A stretch of DNA of 64,000 nucleotides from Bartonella henselae str. Houston-1 (GTDB lineage Bacteria; Pseudomonadota; Alphaproteobacteria; Rhizobiales; Rhizobiaceae): the NCBI RefSeq assembly GCF_000046705.1, contig NC_005956.1, forward strand, positions 1,709,001 to 1,773,000. Reading direction: 5' to 3'. The translations under genes and the position numbers were made by a program. Below, piece after piece: positions 38,529 through 47,720 of the stretch. A model generated the notes under the pieces. The model saw nothing but the letters and a program-made list of their open reading frames with translations, ran no database searches and was not told where the DNA came from. Within the stretch, counting starts at the first letter, position 1. Each line of letters opens with the position of its first letter.

Positions 38529-40193
38529 ATGATTGAAGCAAATGTAACAAACATGTTAAAGGAGCAACACAATTATAGAATTGTCGGAAATAAGTTTTTT
38601 ACCAGCCTAGCACTAAGAAAGAAAATGATCATGAATAGTGAGATTGTTCAAGAGAATGACATTCTTCAGGATGATATTCTTATTGAAAAACATGGACGTG
38701 GCAAATTTGAAGGTTTTCGTTTTTATGCTAACAAGAACACTACCGACAATCAAGCAACTACCACACAAATTGTAGCAGAGAATGAAAATTTAACTCTTGC
38801 TTTTTCAAAACGTGCAGCACGTTTTTGTGCTTCAGGTAATGGAGATTTCACCCTTAGTTCTAATGGCATTGTGCGCTGGATTGGCCAACCGGTTGGTCAA
38901 CTTGCTGCCACAGACGATTTTTTAAAACCCAAACCGATTATTTTAGCAGATACGCAATTAACGGGAGAAGCGCGAGATAACGTCGTGAAACGACTAGAGC
39001 GTTTTGTCACCTTTCATTTTGAAACAGCATTAAAGCCACTGTTTGATCTACGTGGTGCTGAGGGATTGACGGACTCAACAAGTAATCTTGCTTCACAACT
39101 TGTCAACTCTTTAGGAGTGATTCCTCGTCGAGAAATAGCTACAGTTGTCAAAAATCTTGATCAAGAATCACGGGCAATTCTCCGACGGTTAGGGGTGCGT
39201 TTTGGCGCGTTTCATATTTATGTTGCAGGGATGTTTAAACCAGCCCCGGTCCAAGCCATTACACTGCTGTGGAATCTTCAAAATGAGGGGTGTGATCAAA
39301 CTGGTTTGGATGAAATTTTTGCAGCGTTGTCTGCGGGACGAACCTCTTTAGTTGTTGATCCTCGTTACAACCGGCAATTTTATCAATTAGCCGGTTATCG
39401 CATTTTAGGCCAGCGTGCTGTACGGATTGATATTTTAGAGCGTCTTGCGAACCTCATCCGCCCTGCACTTTATTGGAAACAAGGGAATGAACCTAAACCC
39501 GATGGAGCTTATGACGGCAAGAGTTTTTTTGTCACTCCAACAATGATGTCTATTCTTGGAGCCAATGGAACCGATATGGAAGAAATTCTAAAAGGTCTTG
39601 GTTATCAATCGCATGCCATAAGCAGTGCTTTTTTTGAACAAAATTATCTTCAAAACAAAACCTCTGCTCATACATGCACAACAGTACAGGATGTTCCTGC
39701 GGCAGAGTGCGTTGGCGAGCAATGGCAAATCATGGATATATCGCCAAAACAGGAAGAAAAAGAAGCTTTGCCCACCTGTATTACACAATCCGATACAGGA
39801 GACTGTTTCCCCGCAGCTGAACCTGTTGGCAATTTTGCTACTAAGCAAAAACGCGTTTTAGAAGAAGAAAAAGTTGTTTTACTATGGCGTTATAACCACC
39901 ACCATCCCCACAAAAACAATGAGAGATCTGGACACAGGGGACAAAATAAAAAAAGCAAACCCTTTAAAAAAGAAGTAAATGCACAGGAAAACAACTCTCG
40001 AGAAGCCACATCACACACCAGACACTCTCACAAGTCGAACAAACAGCACAGCAAACGCAGCAATCATCAATCATCTCAGAGAGAAAAGCGCCCTAATCCT
40101 GATTCACCTTTTGCAAAATTAGCTGCGTTGCGCGATCAACTCATAAGAGAAAAAGATAAAGACGCACATACACTTTCCTCCAAAAGTCACTAA
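38529..40193 (+). CDS. C-terminal half of a rhizobial SUV3/MgpS-type helicase, motor domain missing
   Basis: The 554-residue frame matches only the C-terminal half of the ~1000-residue alphaproteobacterial helicase that precedes fdxA and carD. Recognisable parts are ILADTQLTGEARDNVVKRLE, the ALKPLFDLRGAEGL segment, RRLGVRFGAFHIYV, YQLAGYRILGQRAVRIDILE, and the tail NPDSPFAKLAALRDQL after a basic His/Lys/Arg-rich linker. No Walker A, DExH or other helicase motif is present. The start is uncertain (38529 or ATG near 38628). The frame is long and uninterrupted, so it may still be expressed as a non-helicase protein. The S4-domain gene usually found next is absent. Confidence 0.7.
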   Translation: MIEANVTNMLKEQHNYRIVGNKFFTSLALRKKMIMNSEIVQENDILQDDILIEKHGRGKFEGFRFYANKNTTDNQATTTQIVAENENLTLAFSKRAARFCASGNGDFTLSSNGIVRWIGQPVGQLAATDDFLKPKPIILADTQLTGEARDNVVKRLERFVTFHFETALKPLFDLRGAEGLTDSTSNLASQLVNSLGVIPRREIATVVKNLDQESRAILRRLGVRFGAFHIYVAGMFKPAPVQAITLLWNLQNEGCDQTGLDEIFAALSAGRTSLVVDPRYNRQFYQLAGYRILGQRAVRIDILERLANLIRPALYWKQGNEPKPDGAYDGKSFFVTPTMMSILGANGTDMEEILKGLGYQSHAISSAFFEQNYLQNKTSAHTCTTVQDVPAAECVGEQWQIMDISPKQEEKEALPTCITQSDTGDCFPAAEPVGNFATKQKRVLEEEKVVLLWRYNHHHPHKNNERSGHRGQNKKSKPFKKEVNAQENNSREATSHTRHSHKSNKQHSKRSNHQSSQREKRPNPDSPFAKLAALRDQLIREKDKDAHTLSSKSH

Positions 40194-40213
40194 AATAAAA
40201 ATGGAGTTTGATT

Positions 40214-40552
40214 TTGGCCTATGTAGTAACTGATAACTGCATTCATTGCAAATATACTGATTGCGTTGAAGTTTGCCCTGTTGATTGTTTTTATGAAGGT
40301 GAAAACATGCTTGTCATTCATCCCGATGAATGTATCGATTGTGGTGTGTGTGAACCAGAATGCCCTGCAGAAGCCATTAAACCGGATACAGAGCCGGGGC
40401 TAGAAAAATGGCTAGAGCTCAATCTTCAATATGCAAACAAATGGCCTAATTTAACCACCAGAAAAGATCCTCTTCCTCAAGCAAAAGAAATGGATGGCAT
40501 TCCGGATAAATTAGAAAAGTATTTTTCAGAAAATCCAGGAAGCGGAGAATAA
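40214..40552 (+). CDS. fdxA: ferredoxin FdxA (7Fe type)
   Basis: A small electron carrier of 112 residues. The two cluster-binding motifs are [18 protein letters not shown] and [12 protein letters not shown], giving a [3Fe-4S]/[4Fe-4S] ferredoxin, followed by the long C-terminal extension characteristic of FdxA. A TTG at 40214 is chosen as start: GGAG lies 7 nt upstream and it yields (M)AYVVTDNC as in relatives; another TTG at 40208 overlaps the ribosome site. It lies 20 bp after the helicase remnant. Confidence 0.93.
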   Translation: MAYVVTDNCIHCKYTDCVEVCPVDCFYEGENMLVIHPDECIDCGVCEPECPAEAIKPDTEPGLEKWLELNLQYANKWPNLTTRKDPLPQAKEMDGIPDKLEKYFSENPGSGE

Positions 40553-40640
40553 TAAGCATAGGACATACATCATAAGCTTTTAAAAATTGAAATCATTTCT
40601 TTGTAAAAATAAAAATTCCTCAGTGAAATGATTGATTCTT

Positions 40641-40774
40641 TTGACATTTGATGTTAATGTTATTTTAACATGATCATCTTTCTAGGTATTTTTCTTGCTT
40701 TCTCCTTGTAAAGGAAGGTATTTTTTGTTTGTTTTAAAAGTACTCAACTTTTATGCACATTAAATTCGTATAAT
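40641..40774 (+). promoter_or_regulatory. candidate promoter region of carD
   Basis: TTGACA at 40641-40646 is followed by a weak -10-like TTTAAC 17 nt later, within an inverted repeat atgtta...ttaacat. A separate TATAAT lies at 40769-40774 about 85 bp before the carD start but has no clear -35. Either could drive carD; this is an eyeball prediction. Confidence 0.3.
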
Positions 40775-40860
40775 ATACTTGGTTAAAGAACATTCAACGT
40801 TCAGGCTTTTAGCCTGTTTTCCGTTACATTTGCTGGTCACTAAAGGGAGTAAACTAAAAT

Positions 40861-41445
40861 ATGGCATCCCAACATGGAACGTCCTCCAATGCTAAAGGAT
40901 TTTCAACTTCTGAATATATTGTCTACCCTACCCATGGAGTAGGGCAAATTATAGCAATTGAAGATCAAGAAGTTGCAGGACATAAATTAAAGCTTTTCGT
41001 CATTCATTTTGCGAAAGATAAAATGGATGTTAAAGTGCCAATTGCAAAAGCCATTTCTGTTGGAATGCGCAAATTATCTGCTGTCGATTCCGTTGAACGT
41101 GCATTGAAAATCTTACATGGAAAAGCGCGAGTTAAACGAACCATGTGGTCACGCCGCGCTCAAGAATATGATGCGAAAATTAATTCAGGAGATCTTATTT
41201 GTATCGCTGAAGTCGTACGCGATCTTTTTCGTTCAGATCTACAGCCTGAACAATCTTATTCCGAGCGTCAACTCTATATCGCTGCACTTGAAAGGATGGC
41301 CCGTGAGATTGCCGTTATTAATAGTCTTTCTGAAACAGAGGCTATCAATCTCATAGAAATGCATCTCTCCCAAAAGCCAAAGCGTCAATTTAAAACTAAG
41401 AGAGATGAGGTAAATGCAAACAGCGAAGCTGTCTATGCCGCATAA
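40861..41445 (+). CDS. carD: CarD family transcriptional regulator
   Basis: CarD-family proteins bind the RNA polymerase beta subunit and stabilise open complexes, notably at rRNA promoters. The 194-residue protein has the N-terminal RNAP-interacting Tudor-like domain (YIVYPTHGVGQIIAIEDQEV) and the helical DNA-binding C-terminal domain (WSRRAQEYDAKINSGDLICI, EVVRDLF). The ATG follows AAAGGGAGT. It follows fdxA in the usual rhizobial order and ends at a strong terminator. Confidence 0.94.
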   Translation: MASQHGTSSNAKGFSTSEYIVYPTHGVGQIIAIEDQEVAGHKLKLFVIHFAKDKMDVKVPIAKAISVGMRKLSAVDSVERALKILHGKARVKRTMWSRRAQEYDAKINSGDLICIAEVVRDLFRSDLQPEQSYSERQLYIAALERMAREIAVINSLSETEAINLIEMHLSQKPKRQFKTKRDEVNANSEAVYAA

Positions 41446-41475
41446 TAAAGTGCAAAATCTTTTGATCATAAAATA

Positions 41476-41505
41476 AAACCAGCGAAATGCTGGTTTCGTT
41501 TTTTT
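41476..41505 (+). terminator. rho-independent terminator of carD
   Basis: Perfect 8-bp stem AAACCAGC / GCTGGTTT with a GAAAT loop followed by cgTTTTTTT, starting 30 bp after the carD stop. Confidence 0.9.
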
Positions 41506-41986
41506 ATCAAGGCCCTTCAATAATTAGAAGGATATTTGGTCAGAGATTCATCCATTCTTCCTATAAATTCCCCATGCAAATAATATTGGTGTTGAACACA
41601 ATATAAGTGAAATGAGGTGTGGAGCCTTATCTCTTCACATCCTGTCATAGATGACATTGATCTTCTACTTCTGCCCTTATGCCTGTCTTTCCAAGAGACT
41701 TTTAAGAACACTATGAAGGAAAACATTTCTTTACCGTGCTCTTTCATTGAGAGCCGATAAAAAAAGACAACCTTTACAGTCGCTTCACATAAGCACACTG
41801 AAAACAAAGCGCACAGGCAAACGTCACCTGTTAAGATAACAAAAATACAGAAGAAAAACTAAGAGCTTCATCTCCTCTCTGAGAAAGAGAAGAGAAAAAC
41901 AAAACCTCTGCGCACATCCCATTCACCGCATAGATTCATTTGTCTCTGAATCAAATGAATCCATCTCTGGTAGAGAGATAAAAATC
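41506..41986. other. spacer between carD and rpmF with an inverted repeat
   Basis: No supported gene; a 96-codon minus-strand frame at 41517-41807 lacks family features. A perfect 10-bp inverted repeat GATTCATTTG / CAAATGAATC with a 9-nt loop lies at 41933-41961, just beyond the rpmF stop. It has no U-tract, so a terminator role is doubtful. Confidence 0.45.
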
Positions 41987-42166
41987 TCAATCTTTAGCAG
42001 GCAACACTGAACGTCCGCGATACATTCCGGTTTTCAAATCGATGTGATGAGGACGACGCAGTTCACCAGAATTTTTATCCTCGATATAAGTCGGCGCTTT
42101 AAGGGCATCAGCCGAACGGCGCATACCCCGCTTCGATGGAGAGGTTTTTCGTTTAGGTACAGCCAT
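41987..42166 (-). CDS. rpmF: 50S ribosomal protein L32
   Basis: The 59-residue protein [20 protein letters not shown], with [17 protein letters not shown] near the end, is a typical alphaproteobacterial L32 without zinc cysteines. The ATG at 42166 is the family start; an upstream frame of 7 codons was rejected. It stands alone, divergent from ispA across about 320 bp in which nothing further was recognised. Confidence 0.95.
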   Translation of the reverse strand: MAVPKRKTSPSKRGMRRSADALKAPTYIEDKNSGELRRPHHIDLKTGMYRGRSVLPAKD

Positions 42167-42490
42167 AAAGAGACACTCCAAATCCATTAAAACAGAAAAA
42201 GCAATGCCAAGTATGATCGTTTTTTATAAAAAACATCATAAATTCGACAATGCTCTTATGGAAAACATTATAAAACTTGATGTGGTTATACACTGATTAA
42301 AGTCTTTTGACTAGACATTCTTTTATTTTTTTGTTTGGCTTTAACACCAACGCGCATATACAGTACAGGCAAACAGCAAACTTAAGAGACAGGGTTAAAG
42401 CTTACGCAAATTGATAAAATAAGAAAGAGTTACACTTTATGTTATGCACTCAATTTTAAAACTTCATTTTGCAAAATAAAGGAAATAAGA

Positions 42491-43393
42491 ATGCATGAAT
42501 TTATAACCCTTCTTGCAAAACACGCCCACAGTGTTGAAAAACGACTTGCCACACTGTTAAGTGATCAAGTCCAAAATGGTGAAATTGCTCGTCCTGAAAT
42601 TTTACTCAAAGCCATGCGTTACGGTGTGCTCAATGGTGGAAAACGGCTACGTCCTTTTCTTGTTATTCAAAGTTGTGCACTTTTTGACATCCCTATCGAA
42701 TACTCTCTCAACGTTGCAAGTGCTTTAGAATGTATCCATTGTTATTCTCTGATTCATGATGATCTTCCCGCCATGGATAACGATACACTCCGACGCGGAC
42801 AACCCACCGTTCACATAGCATTTGATGAAGCCACAGCAATTCTAGCCGGCAACGCCCTTTTGACTTTCGCTTTTGAAATCATTGCCCACAAAACTAGTGA
42901 ACTCTCTTTTGAAACCAGAATCAGGCTGATCACCGCTCTTGCACAAGCGTCAGGACTTGGTGGCATGATAGGCGGACAAATGCTTGACCTTGAAGCAGAA
43001 AAAAAACCACAAGAAAGCAAAGATATCACGACTCTCCAACACATGAAAACAGCGACTCTTATAAGCTTTGCTTGCCAAGCAGGAGCGATCATCGGCAATG
43101 CTTCCCAAGAATTGACCGAAAAACTTGCTGCTTTTGGAACATATCTTGGCTTAGCCTTTCAATTAACAGATGATCTTCTTGATGTCACTGCCAGCACTAA
43201 AGTTTTAGGCAAAACCGCTGGAAAAGATGAAACAGCGCACAAAGCCACTTTTATTCGTCTTTATGGTATTGAAGAAACACAAAAAAAACGAGACGAACTC
43301 ATCGCTCAAGCAGAAGCGCTTCTTCTCCCTTTTGGCGCCAAAGCAACACCACTCCAACAAGCCGCTCGTTTTAGTGCAACACGCAAAAATTAA
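42491..43393 (+). CDS. ispA: polyprenyl (farnesyl) diphosphate synthase
   Basis: The enzyme condenses isopentenyl diphosphate with allylic diphosphates to give farnesyl diphosphate. The 300-residue protein has the first aspartate-rich motif DDLPAMDND at 90-98 and the second, DDLLD, at 227-231, plus GGKRLRPFL near 49-57. ATG start after AAAGGAAA. Its 3' half plus 130 bp of flank is repeated twice downstream in a 491-bp tandem array. IspG, earlier in the same isoprenoid pathway, is encoded at 48.5 kb. Confidence 0.95.
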   Translation: MHEFITLLAKHAHSVEKRLATLLSDQVQNGEIARPEILLKAMRYGVLNGGKRLRPFLVIQSCALFDIPIEYSLNVASALECIHCYSLIHDDLPAMDNDTLRRGQPTVHIAFDEATAILAGNALLTFAFEIIAHKTSELSFETRIRLITALAQASGLGGMIGGQMLDLEAEKKPQESKDITTLQHMKTATLISFACQAGAIIGNASQELTEKLAAFGTYLGLAFQLTDDLLDVTASTKVLGKTAGKDETAHKATFIRLYGIEETQKKRDELIAQAEALLLPFGAKATPLQQAARFSATRKN

Positions 43394-43521
43394 AACCCCA
43401 CCATAGAAAAACATAAGGAGAAAGGCACGCAAAAAGCTTTTTCTGTTGCAACCTTTATTGAACTCTATTGCAACCTGTATCGCATACAAAACGAAAGAAC
43501 CGCAGGAGCCTCTCGTATCGC

Positions 43522-43884
43522 AACTCTTCAACACATGAAAACAGCGCTTTTATAAGCTTTGCTTGTCAAGCAGGAGCGATCATCGGCAATGCATCCTAAG
43601 AATTGCCTGAAAAACTTGCTGCTTTTGGACCATATCTTGGCTTAGCCTTTCAATTAACAGATGATCTTCTTGATGTCACTGCCAGCACTAAAGTTTTAGG
43701 CAAAACCGCTGGAAAAGATGAAACAGCGCACAAAGCCACTTTTATTCGTCTTTATGGTATTGAAGAAACACAAAAAAAGTGAGACGAACTCATCGCTCAA
43801 GCAGAAGCACTTTTAACATCTTTTGGCATCAAAGCAACACCACTCCAACAAGCCGCTCGTTTTACTGCAACACGCAAAAATTAA
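43522..43884 (+). pseudogene. ispA 3' pseudogene, tandem copy 2
   Basis: Corresponds to ispA 43031-43393. It has a small deletion after cagcg, a TAA where ispA has CAA (gcatcctaag), and a TGA after acaaaaaaag. The central part, about 43640-43780, is identical or nearly so to the live gene, while both ends share variants with copy 3 instead, giving a mosaic. Confidence 0.92.
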
Positions 43885-44012
43885 AACCCCACCATAGAAA
43901 AACATAAGGAGAAAGGCACGCAAAAAGCTTTTTCTGTTGCAACCTTTATTGAACTCTATTGCAACCTGTATCGCATACAAAACGAAAGAACCGCAGGAGC
44001 CTCTCGTATCGC

Positions 44013-44374
44013 AACTCTTCAACACATGAAAACAGCGCTTTTATAAGCTTTGCTTGTCAAGCAGGAGCGATCATCGGCAATGCATCCTAAGAATTGCCTG
44101 AAAAACCTGCTGCTTTTGGACCATATCTTGACTTAGCCTTTCAATTAACAGATGATCTTCTTGATGTCACCGCCAGCACAAAGTTTTAGGCAAACCGGCC
44201 GGTAAAAATGAAACAGCGCACAAAGCCGCTTTTGTTTGTCTTCAAGGTATTGAAGAAACAAAAAAAAAGCGAGACGAACTCATCGCTCAAGCAGAAGCAC
44301 TTTTAACATCTTTTGGCATCAAAACAAAACCGCTTCAGCAAGCCGCTCGTTTTACTGCAACACGCAAAAATTAA
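44013..44374 (+). pseudogene. ispA 3' pseudogene, tandem copy 3
   Basis: The most diverged copy. It shares the deletion and TAA with copy 2, but in addition has changes in the DDLLD-to-C-terminus region (a 1-nt deletion in agcacaaag, caaaccggccgg, tttgtttgtcttcaagg). It cannot encode a functional enzyme. Confidence 0.92.
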
Positions 44375-44484
44375 ACTTTTTCTTCTCTATTTTGCACGAC
44401 CATTTTTACTGAATAAAAGTATAAGCTGACACTTACTATACTATTTATCAGCTCTCAATGCTGCACTAACTCTTGGCTATAGAG

Positions 44485-44580
44485 AGCGTATATGAGAAAC
44501 ACTTTTACTTCTTTCTTAAATGATTTTAATTATTTTAACATATATAGATTTGAAATGAGAGAAGCCTACGATACTTGCAA
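44485..44580 (+). repeat. dispersed repeat family, partial copy 5
   Basis: Contains gagaaacacttttactt, tttctt and agatttgaaatgagagaagc followed by ctacgata, matching copy 2 near 16905-17030 with an internal deletion. It marks the left border of the decayed MFS/E1 cluster. Confidence 0.55.
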
Positions 44581-44593
44581 CTCTTATTCATAT

Positions 44594-45811
44594 TCAATAA
44601 TATATCAAATAGCAGCCACAATATACAACCCCATGAAACGCTGATGATAATGATAAGTGAATATTTTCACCCAGTTTTTTTAGAGTTCCTTCTAAAAAAA
44701 ACACTGCGGATAAATAAATCAATAAATATATACCCAAAATATAAACTAATGACAAAAAGCCAAACATATTGACCATATACGCACTGATATAAAAAAATAC
44801 CAAGAGGCTGAGCCTTCCAACAGTTGACAAAAAAGATTCGTATGTTTCTCTGAGATTATCGCTAATACACTCGTGCAGAACAACTTCTACACAAAGATAA
44901 GTATACTTAATTAAGTAAAAAATCATACAGACTAAAATAACAGCAATTTCTTTTCTTGGTTGAAAGAAAGCAACTGTCAAAATCATAGAAGCTGAAAGAA
45001 ACAGCAGTAAAACAAAATTCATTCTCTCAGTCAATTTTGTAAATAGAAAACTAGCCAGTAGTTGAGAGAACAATATAAGAGAAAAGATAACACCAAGCTG
45101 AAAATACGTTACATTGAGATTATAATCTTTAAATATCCACTGCCAATACTGTGAAAATATATTGAAAAAAATAACTGAAAGTTAAAAACAGAGATATATA
45201 AAGAATCTTAACAAAAATAGAGAACATTTCTCTTGCGTCAGAAATAAAAGAAGGCACTTTTTTCTTCTTTCTCTCCTTTTAGATCATCCAAAAAAACAAG
45301 CTAAATATTGTTGTCATCAACATTAAAAATGCAGATATATACCATATATATTGGCTAGAATAATCAGCAAAATATGCACCTATCAAACTAAATACAAACA
45401 TGCCGATGTAATTATATTGAGAACTGGAACCAAGCACTTTTTTAGGAGATGTAATTTTTGTTTTTGCATATTGAACAAGTAAAGCATTATAGGCACCAGC
45501 AATCAATGTAAGCGATAATGCATTAAAAAGTTCTGCCAAAAGAAAACCATAAAAGCTTGTAGAAATACTAATGAAAAAGAGCCATGTGACTGCAAAAGCC
45601 GCTGCTAAAATGATAGATATTTATAACTTTTTCTATCTGCAAAATATCCCAGCGGAATATTTGTCACCATCATAACAAAAGCTTGAAATGACTTAATGAT
45701 ACCAATATCAATAAGCGTTAAGCCTTTTTCAAGCATATAAAATACAAGAAAGGCCTCAGTTAGAATCCTTATACCGTTAAACAAAAAACCAAACGTTAAT
45801 ATACTCGTCAT
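44594..45811 (-). pseudogene. MFS transporter, frameshifted (MccC-like exporter candidate)
   Basis: Three collinear minus-strand frames form one 12-helix permease. The N-terminal part (45605-45811) has FLVFYMLEKGLTLIDIGIIK and the loop GYFADRKS typical of MFS motif A; the middle (45279-45539) and C-terminal part (44594-45073) add more helices. Frameshifts and stops separate them. The order, directly downstream of an MccB-like gene on the same strand, resembles mccB-mccC of microcin C operons, where MccC exports the toxin. Function is lost or doubtful. Confidence 0.75.
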
Positions 45812-45903
45812 TCATTCACCAACAACACGAATAAAGCAATGAGTACATCAACGTCCTTAAAGTAATCAGTACATCACTTTATAAAATATATAAATGCAAA
45901 AAT

Positions 45904-47005
45904 TTACACTTTTTTACAAATATAGCAGTAGCCGCTATACGGATCTTCAGTCCTATCAATTTTATATCTGGAAAAATCAATAAATAATGTTTTTTCTATA
46001 ATTTGACATTTGTCAAAATCCGTTAAATATTTTACGGCCTCAAGAGCAGCCAAAGAACCAGCAACCGCATTATAAGGATCTATCAAAGTATTCATAGAGT
46101 TTTGCTTAATATTCTTAACAAACTCAAACTCACTAACACCCTTCATATGATTCTGATTCACACATGCATAACATCTGGTTTTACCTGGAATAATAAGTGG
46201 CCGAACAAGAGCATTTACCGTAGCCGAACCGACATATAAGAGCGGCACCCTCACATTGACAGCAGCTTCACTCATCAAATGAAAAAAATCTGATCTTGGA
46301 TTATCTACAGCAGATATAACAAGATCAGTTCTTTCGAAGAGACAGCATGCTTTTTCTATATTACCTATTTTTTCATCATAGAACTCATAGTGAGCAAAGG
46401 ACTAATATAGGGAGCTTTATCTCTAATAACATCAACTTTTTTACCTAAGTCACTTTGTAGAGTATTTGCTTAGACAAATTTGATTCTTCTACAATATCAA
46501 AATCATAGCTTTTAATATGCCCGATACCCATTGCAGATAATGTATAAAAAACATAGCTTCCGCATCCACCCAAACCAACTATAGTTATTTTAGCATCTTT
46601 CAATTTAGAGTTAGCTAAAAGGGCATTGTTAAAATTACCTGATACAGCTTAAATAAATTAATTTTCCTATCAAATCTGTTATATCCGCTTTCATTAAGCC
46701 CAGCTTTTCTAATAGAATCTTCCTTCGAAAAGGGAGGTTTTATTATTCTATTATCAAGCATATATTTTGTTAAATATAAAAAATCTTCGCTTTTTGTAGT
46801 ATCTAGGTTACATTTTAATATTATATCACCTATAGTATTCTTCTGCGTCAAAACACGCCAAAGCTTTTATAACATTTGGCGATGTATCGCTCATATCAAG
46901 GGCTACAACGTTATGTATATCCGCACCAAGCAAAACCTCATCCCCTTCTTGTCTTACTGACATAGTATATGAGTAAACATACTTGTTGTTATAAAGCGAA
47001 TTCAT
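45904..47005 (-). pseudogene. ThiF/E1-like adenylyltransferase resembling MccB, broken
   Basis: A strong ribosome site (GGGGGAG, 8 nt from ATG at 47005) starts the frame. Successive fragments give an N-terminal region with NRFDRKINLFKLY, the nucleotide-binding ITIVGLGGCGSYVFYTLSAM, DFDIVEESNLSKQ, then after a frameshift LGKKVDVIRDKAP, then DLVISAVDNPRSD, IIPGKTRCYACVNQNH and the final zinc pair YCYICKK. The layout (N-terminal peptide-clamp-like domain plus E1 domain with two CxxC pairs) is that of MccB, which adenylates the C-terminus of the MccA heptapeptide. At least two frameshifts make it a pseudogene unless they are sequencing errors. Confidence 0.75.
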
Positions 47006-47019
47006 TTTCAAATCTCCCC

Positions 47020-47720
47020 CTGGAAAGTTGAAAATCAACATGATTCAATAAATCATGCAGACTTTTTGTATTATCAAAATTTAAATTATCACAACAAAAT
47101 TTACGTCCATGATACTCTTCAAGATATTTTATATGTAGCCTTATATAGAACTCATTTTTTCATCTGTTGAGAGCTCGCCCAAGCTTATATGATGAAATCT
47201 ACGAAAAAAGGCCTGCATCTCCTTGAATATGTGCTAATTCAGTAGAAGTGGTTGCTATAATGAGCTTTAAATTCTGTTCCAACATGAAAGATTTGAATAA
47301 ATCCATAGCACCAATCCCCCCCATCACTTTTGGTATGAGCAATTGAATGCCCTTCATCAATAAACAGGGCGACATTTTCATAGGGAGAAACAGTCTCTAT
47401 TAAGGTTCTTATTTTTCGCTCAAACTCTCCCCCCGCAATCCTGTATCAGATATCACGCTTCCTAAATTAACCTCTAATCTGCATAAAGGATGTGCGAGGG
47501 GAATGTTTATGAAATACCCCCTCAGCATAGACTTAGACTAATTAAGCCGACAAGCAAGCTCACGCACAAAAGAAGTTTTTCCACATCCAGCAGAACCAGA
47601 AATAACAATGCGTTTCTTATAAGTGCAAAATAAAGAAACCATCGCCGTTCTTATCATATCTTCACGACTGATATACGGAGCCTTTCTTCTAAACCAAAGA
47701 TACTCAAATTAGACTCCGCA
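47020..47720 (-). pseudogene. ClpA/ClpB-like AAA+ ATPase remnant
   Basis: Minus-strand fragments in several frames read IVISGSAGCGKTSFVRELAC (Walker A GSAGCGKT), LRGEFERKIRTLIETV, ENVALFIDEGHSIAH (Walker B LFIDEGH), FKSFMLEQNLKLIIATTSTE and RRFHHISLGELSTDEK. This is the order of a ClpA/ClpB first AAA+ domain. The start and a second AAA domain were not found; stops and frameshifts occur throughout. It sits directly upstream of the E1-like pseudogene on the same strand and shares its very low GC. Confidence 0.75.

Larger units (their letters stand above)
43030..44374 (+). repeat. 491-bp tandem repeat, about 2.7 units, of ispA 3' half
   Basis: The word acatgaaaacagcg recurs at 43041, 43533 and 44024, and the stop context cgcaaaaattaa ends at 43393, 43884 and 44374, giving periods of 490-492 bp. 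Unit 1 includes the live ispA 3' half and its flank 43394-43521; unit 2 repeats both; unit 3 ends after the ispA-like stop. The two flank copies are virtually identical. Confidence 0.95.

Noticed and set aside
41517..41807. 96-codon minus-strand frame between carD and rpmF
   Set aside because: No domain, odd composition, no convincing start signal.
43205..44025. Repeated minus-strand frames encoding MLKSCDTRGSCGSFVLYAIQ
   Set aside because: They are antisense to the ispA tandem units and identical only because the DNA is duplicated; no independent support.
44594..47720. Frameshifts as pure sequencing error
   Set aside because: Flanking core genes are all intact while all three genes here carry several disruptions, so genuine decay is more likely; resequencing could still overturn this.
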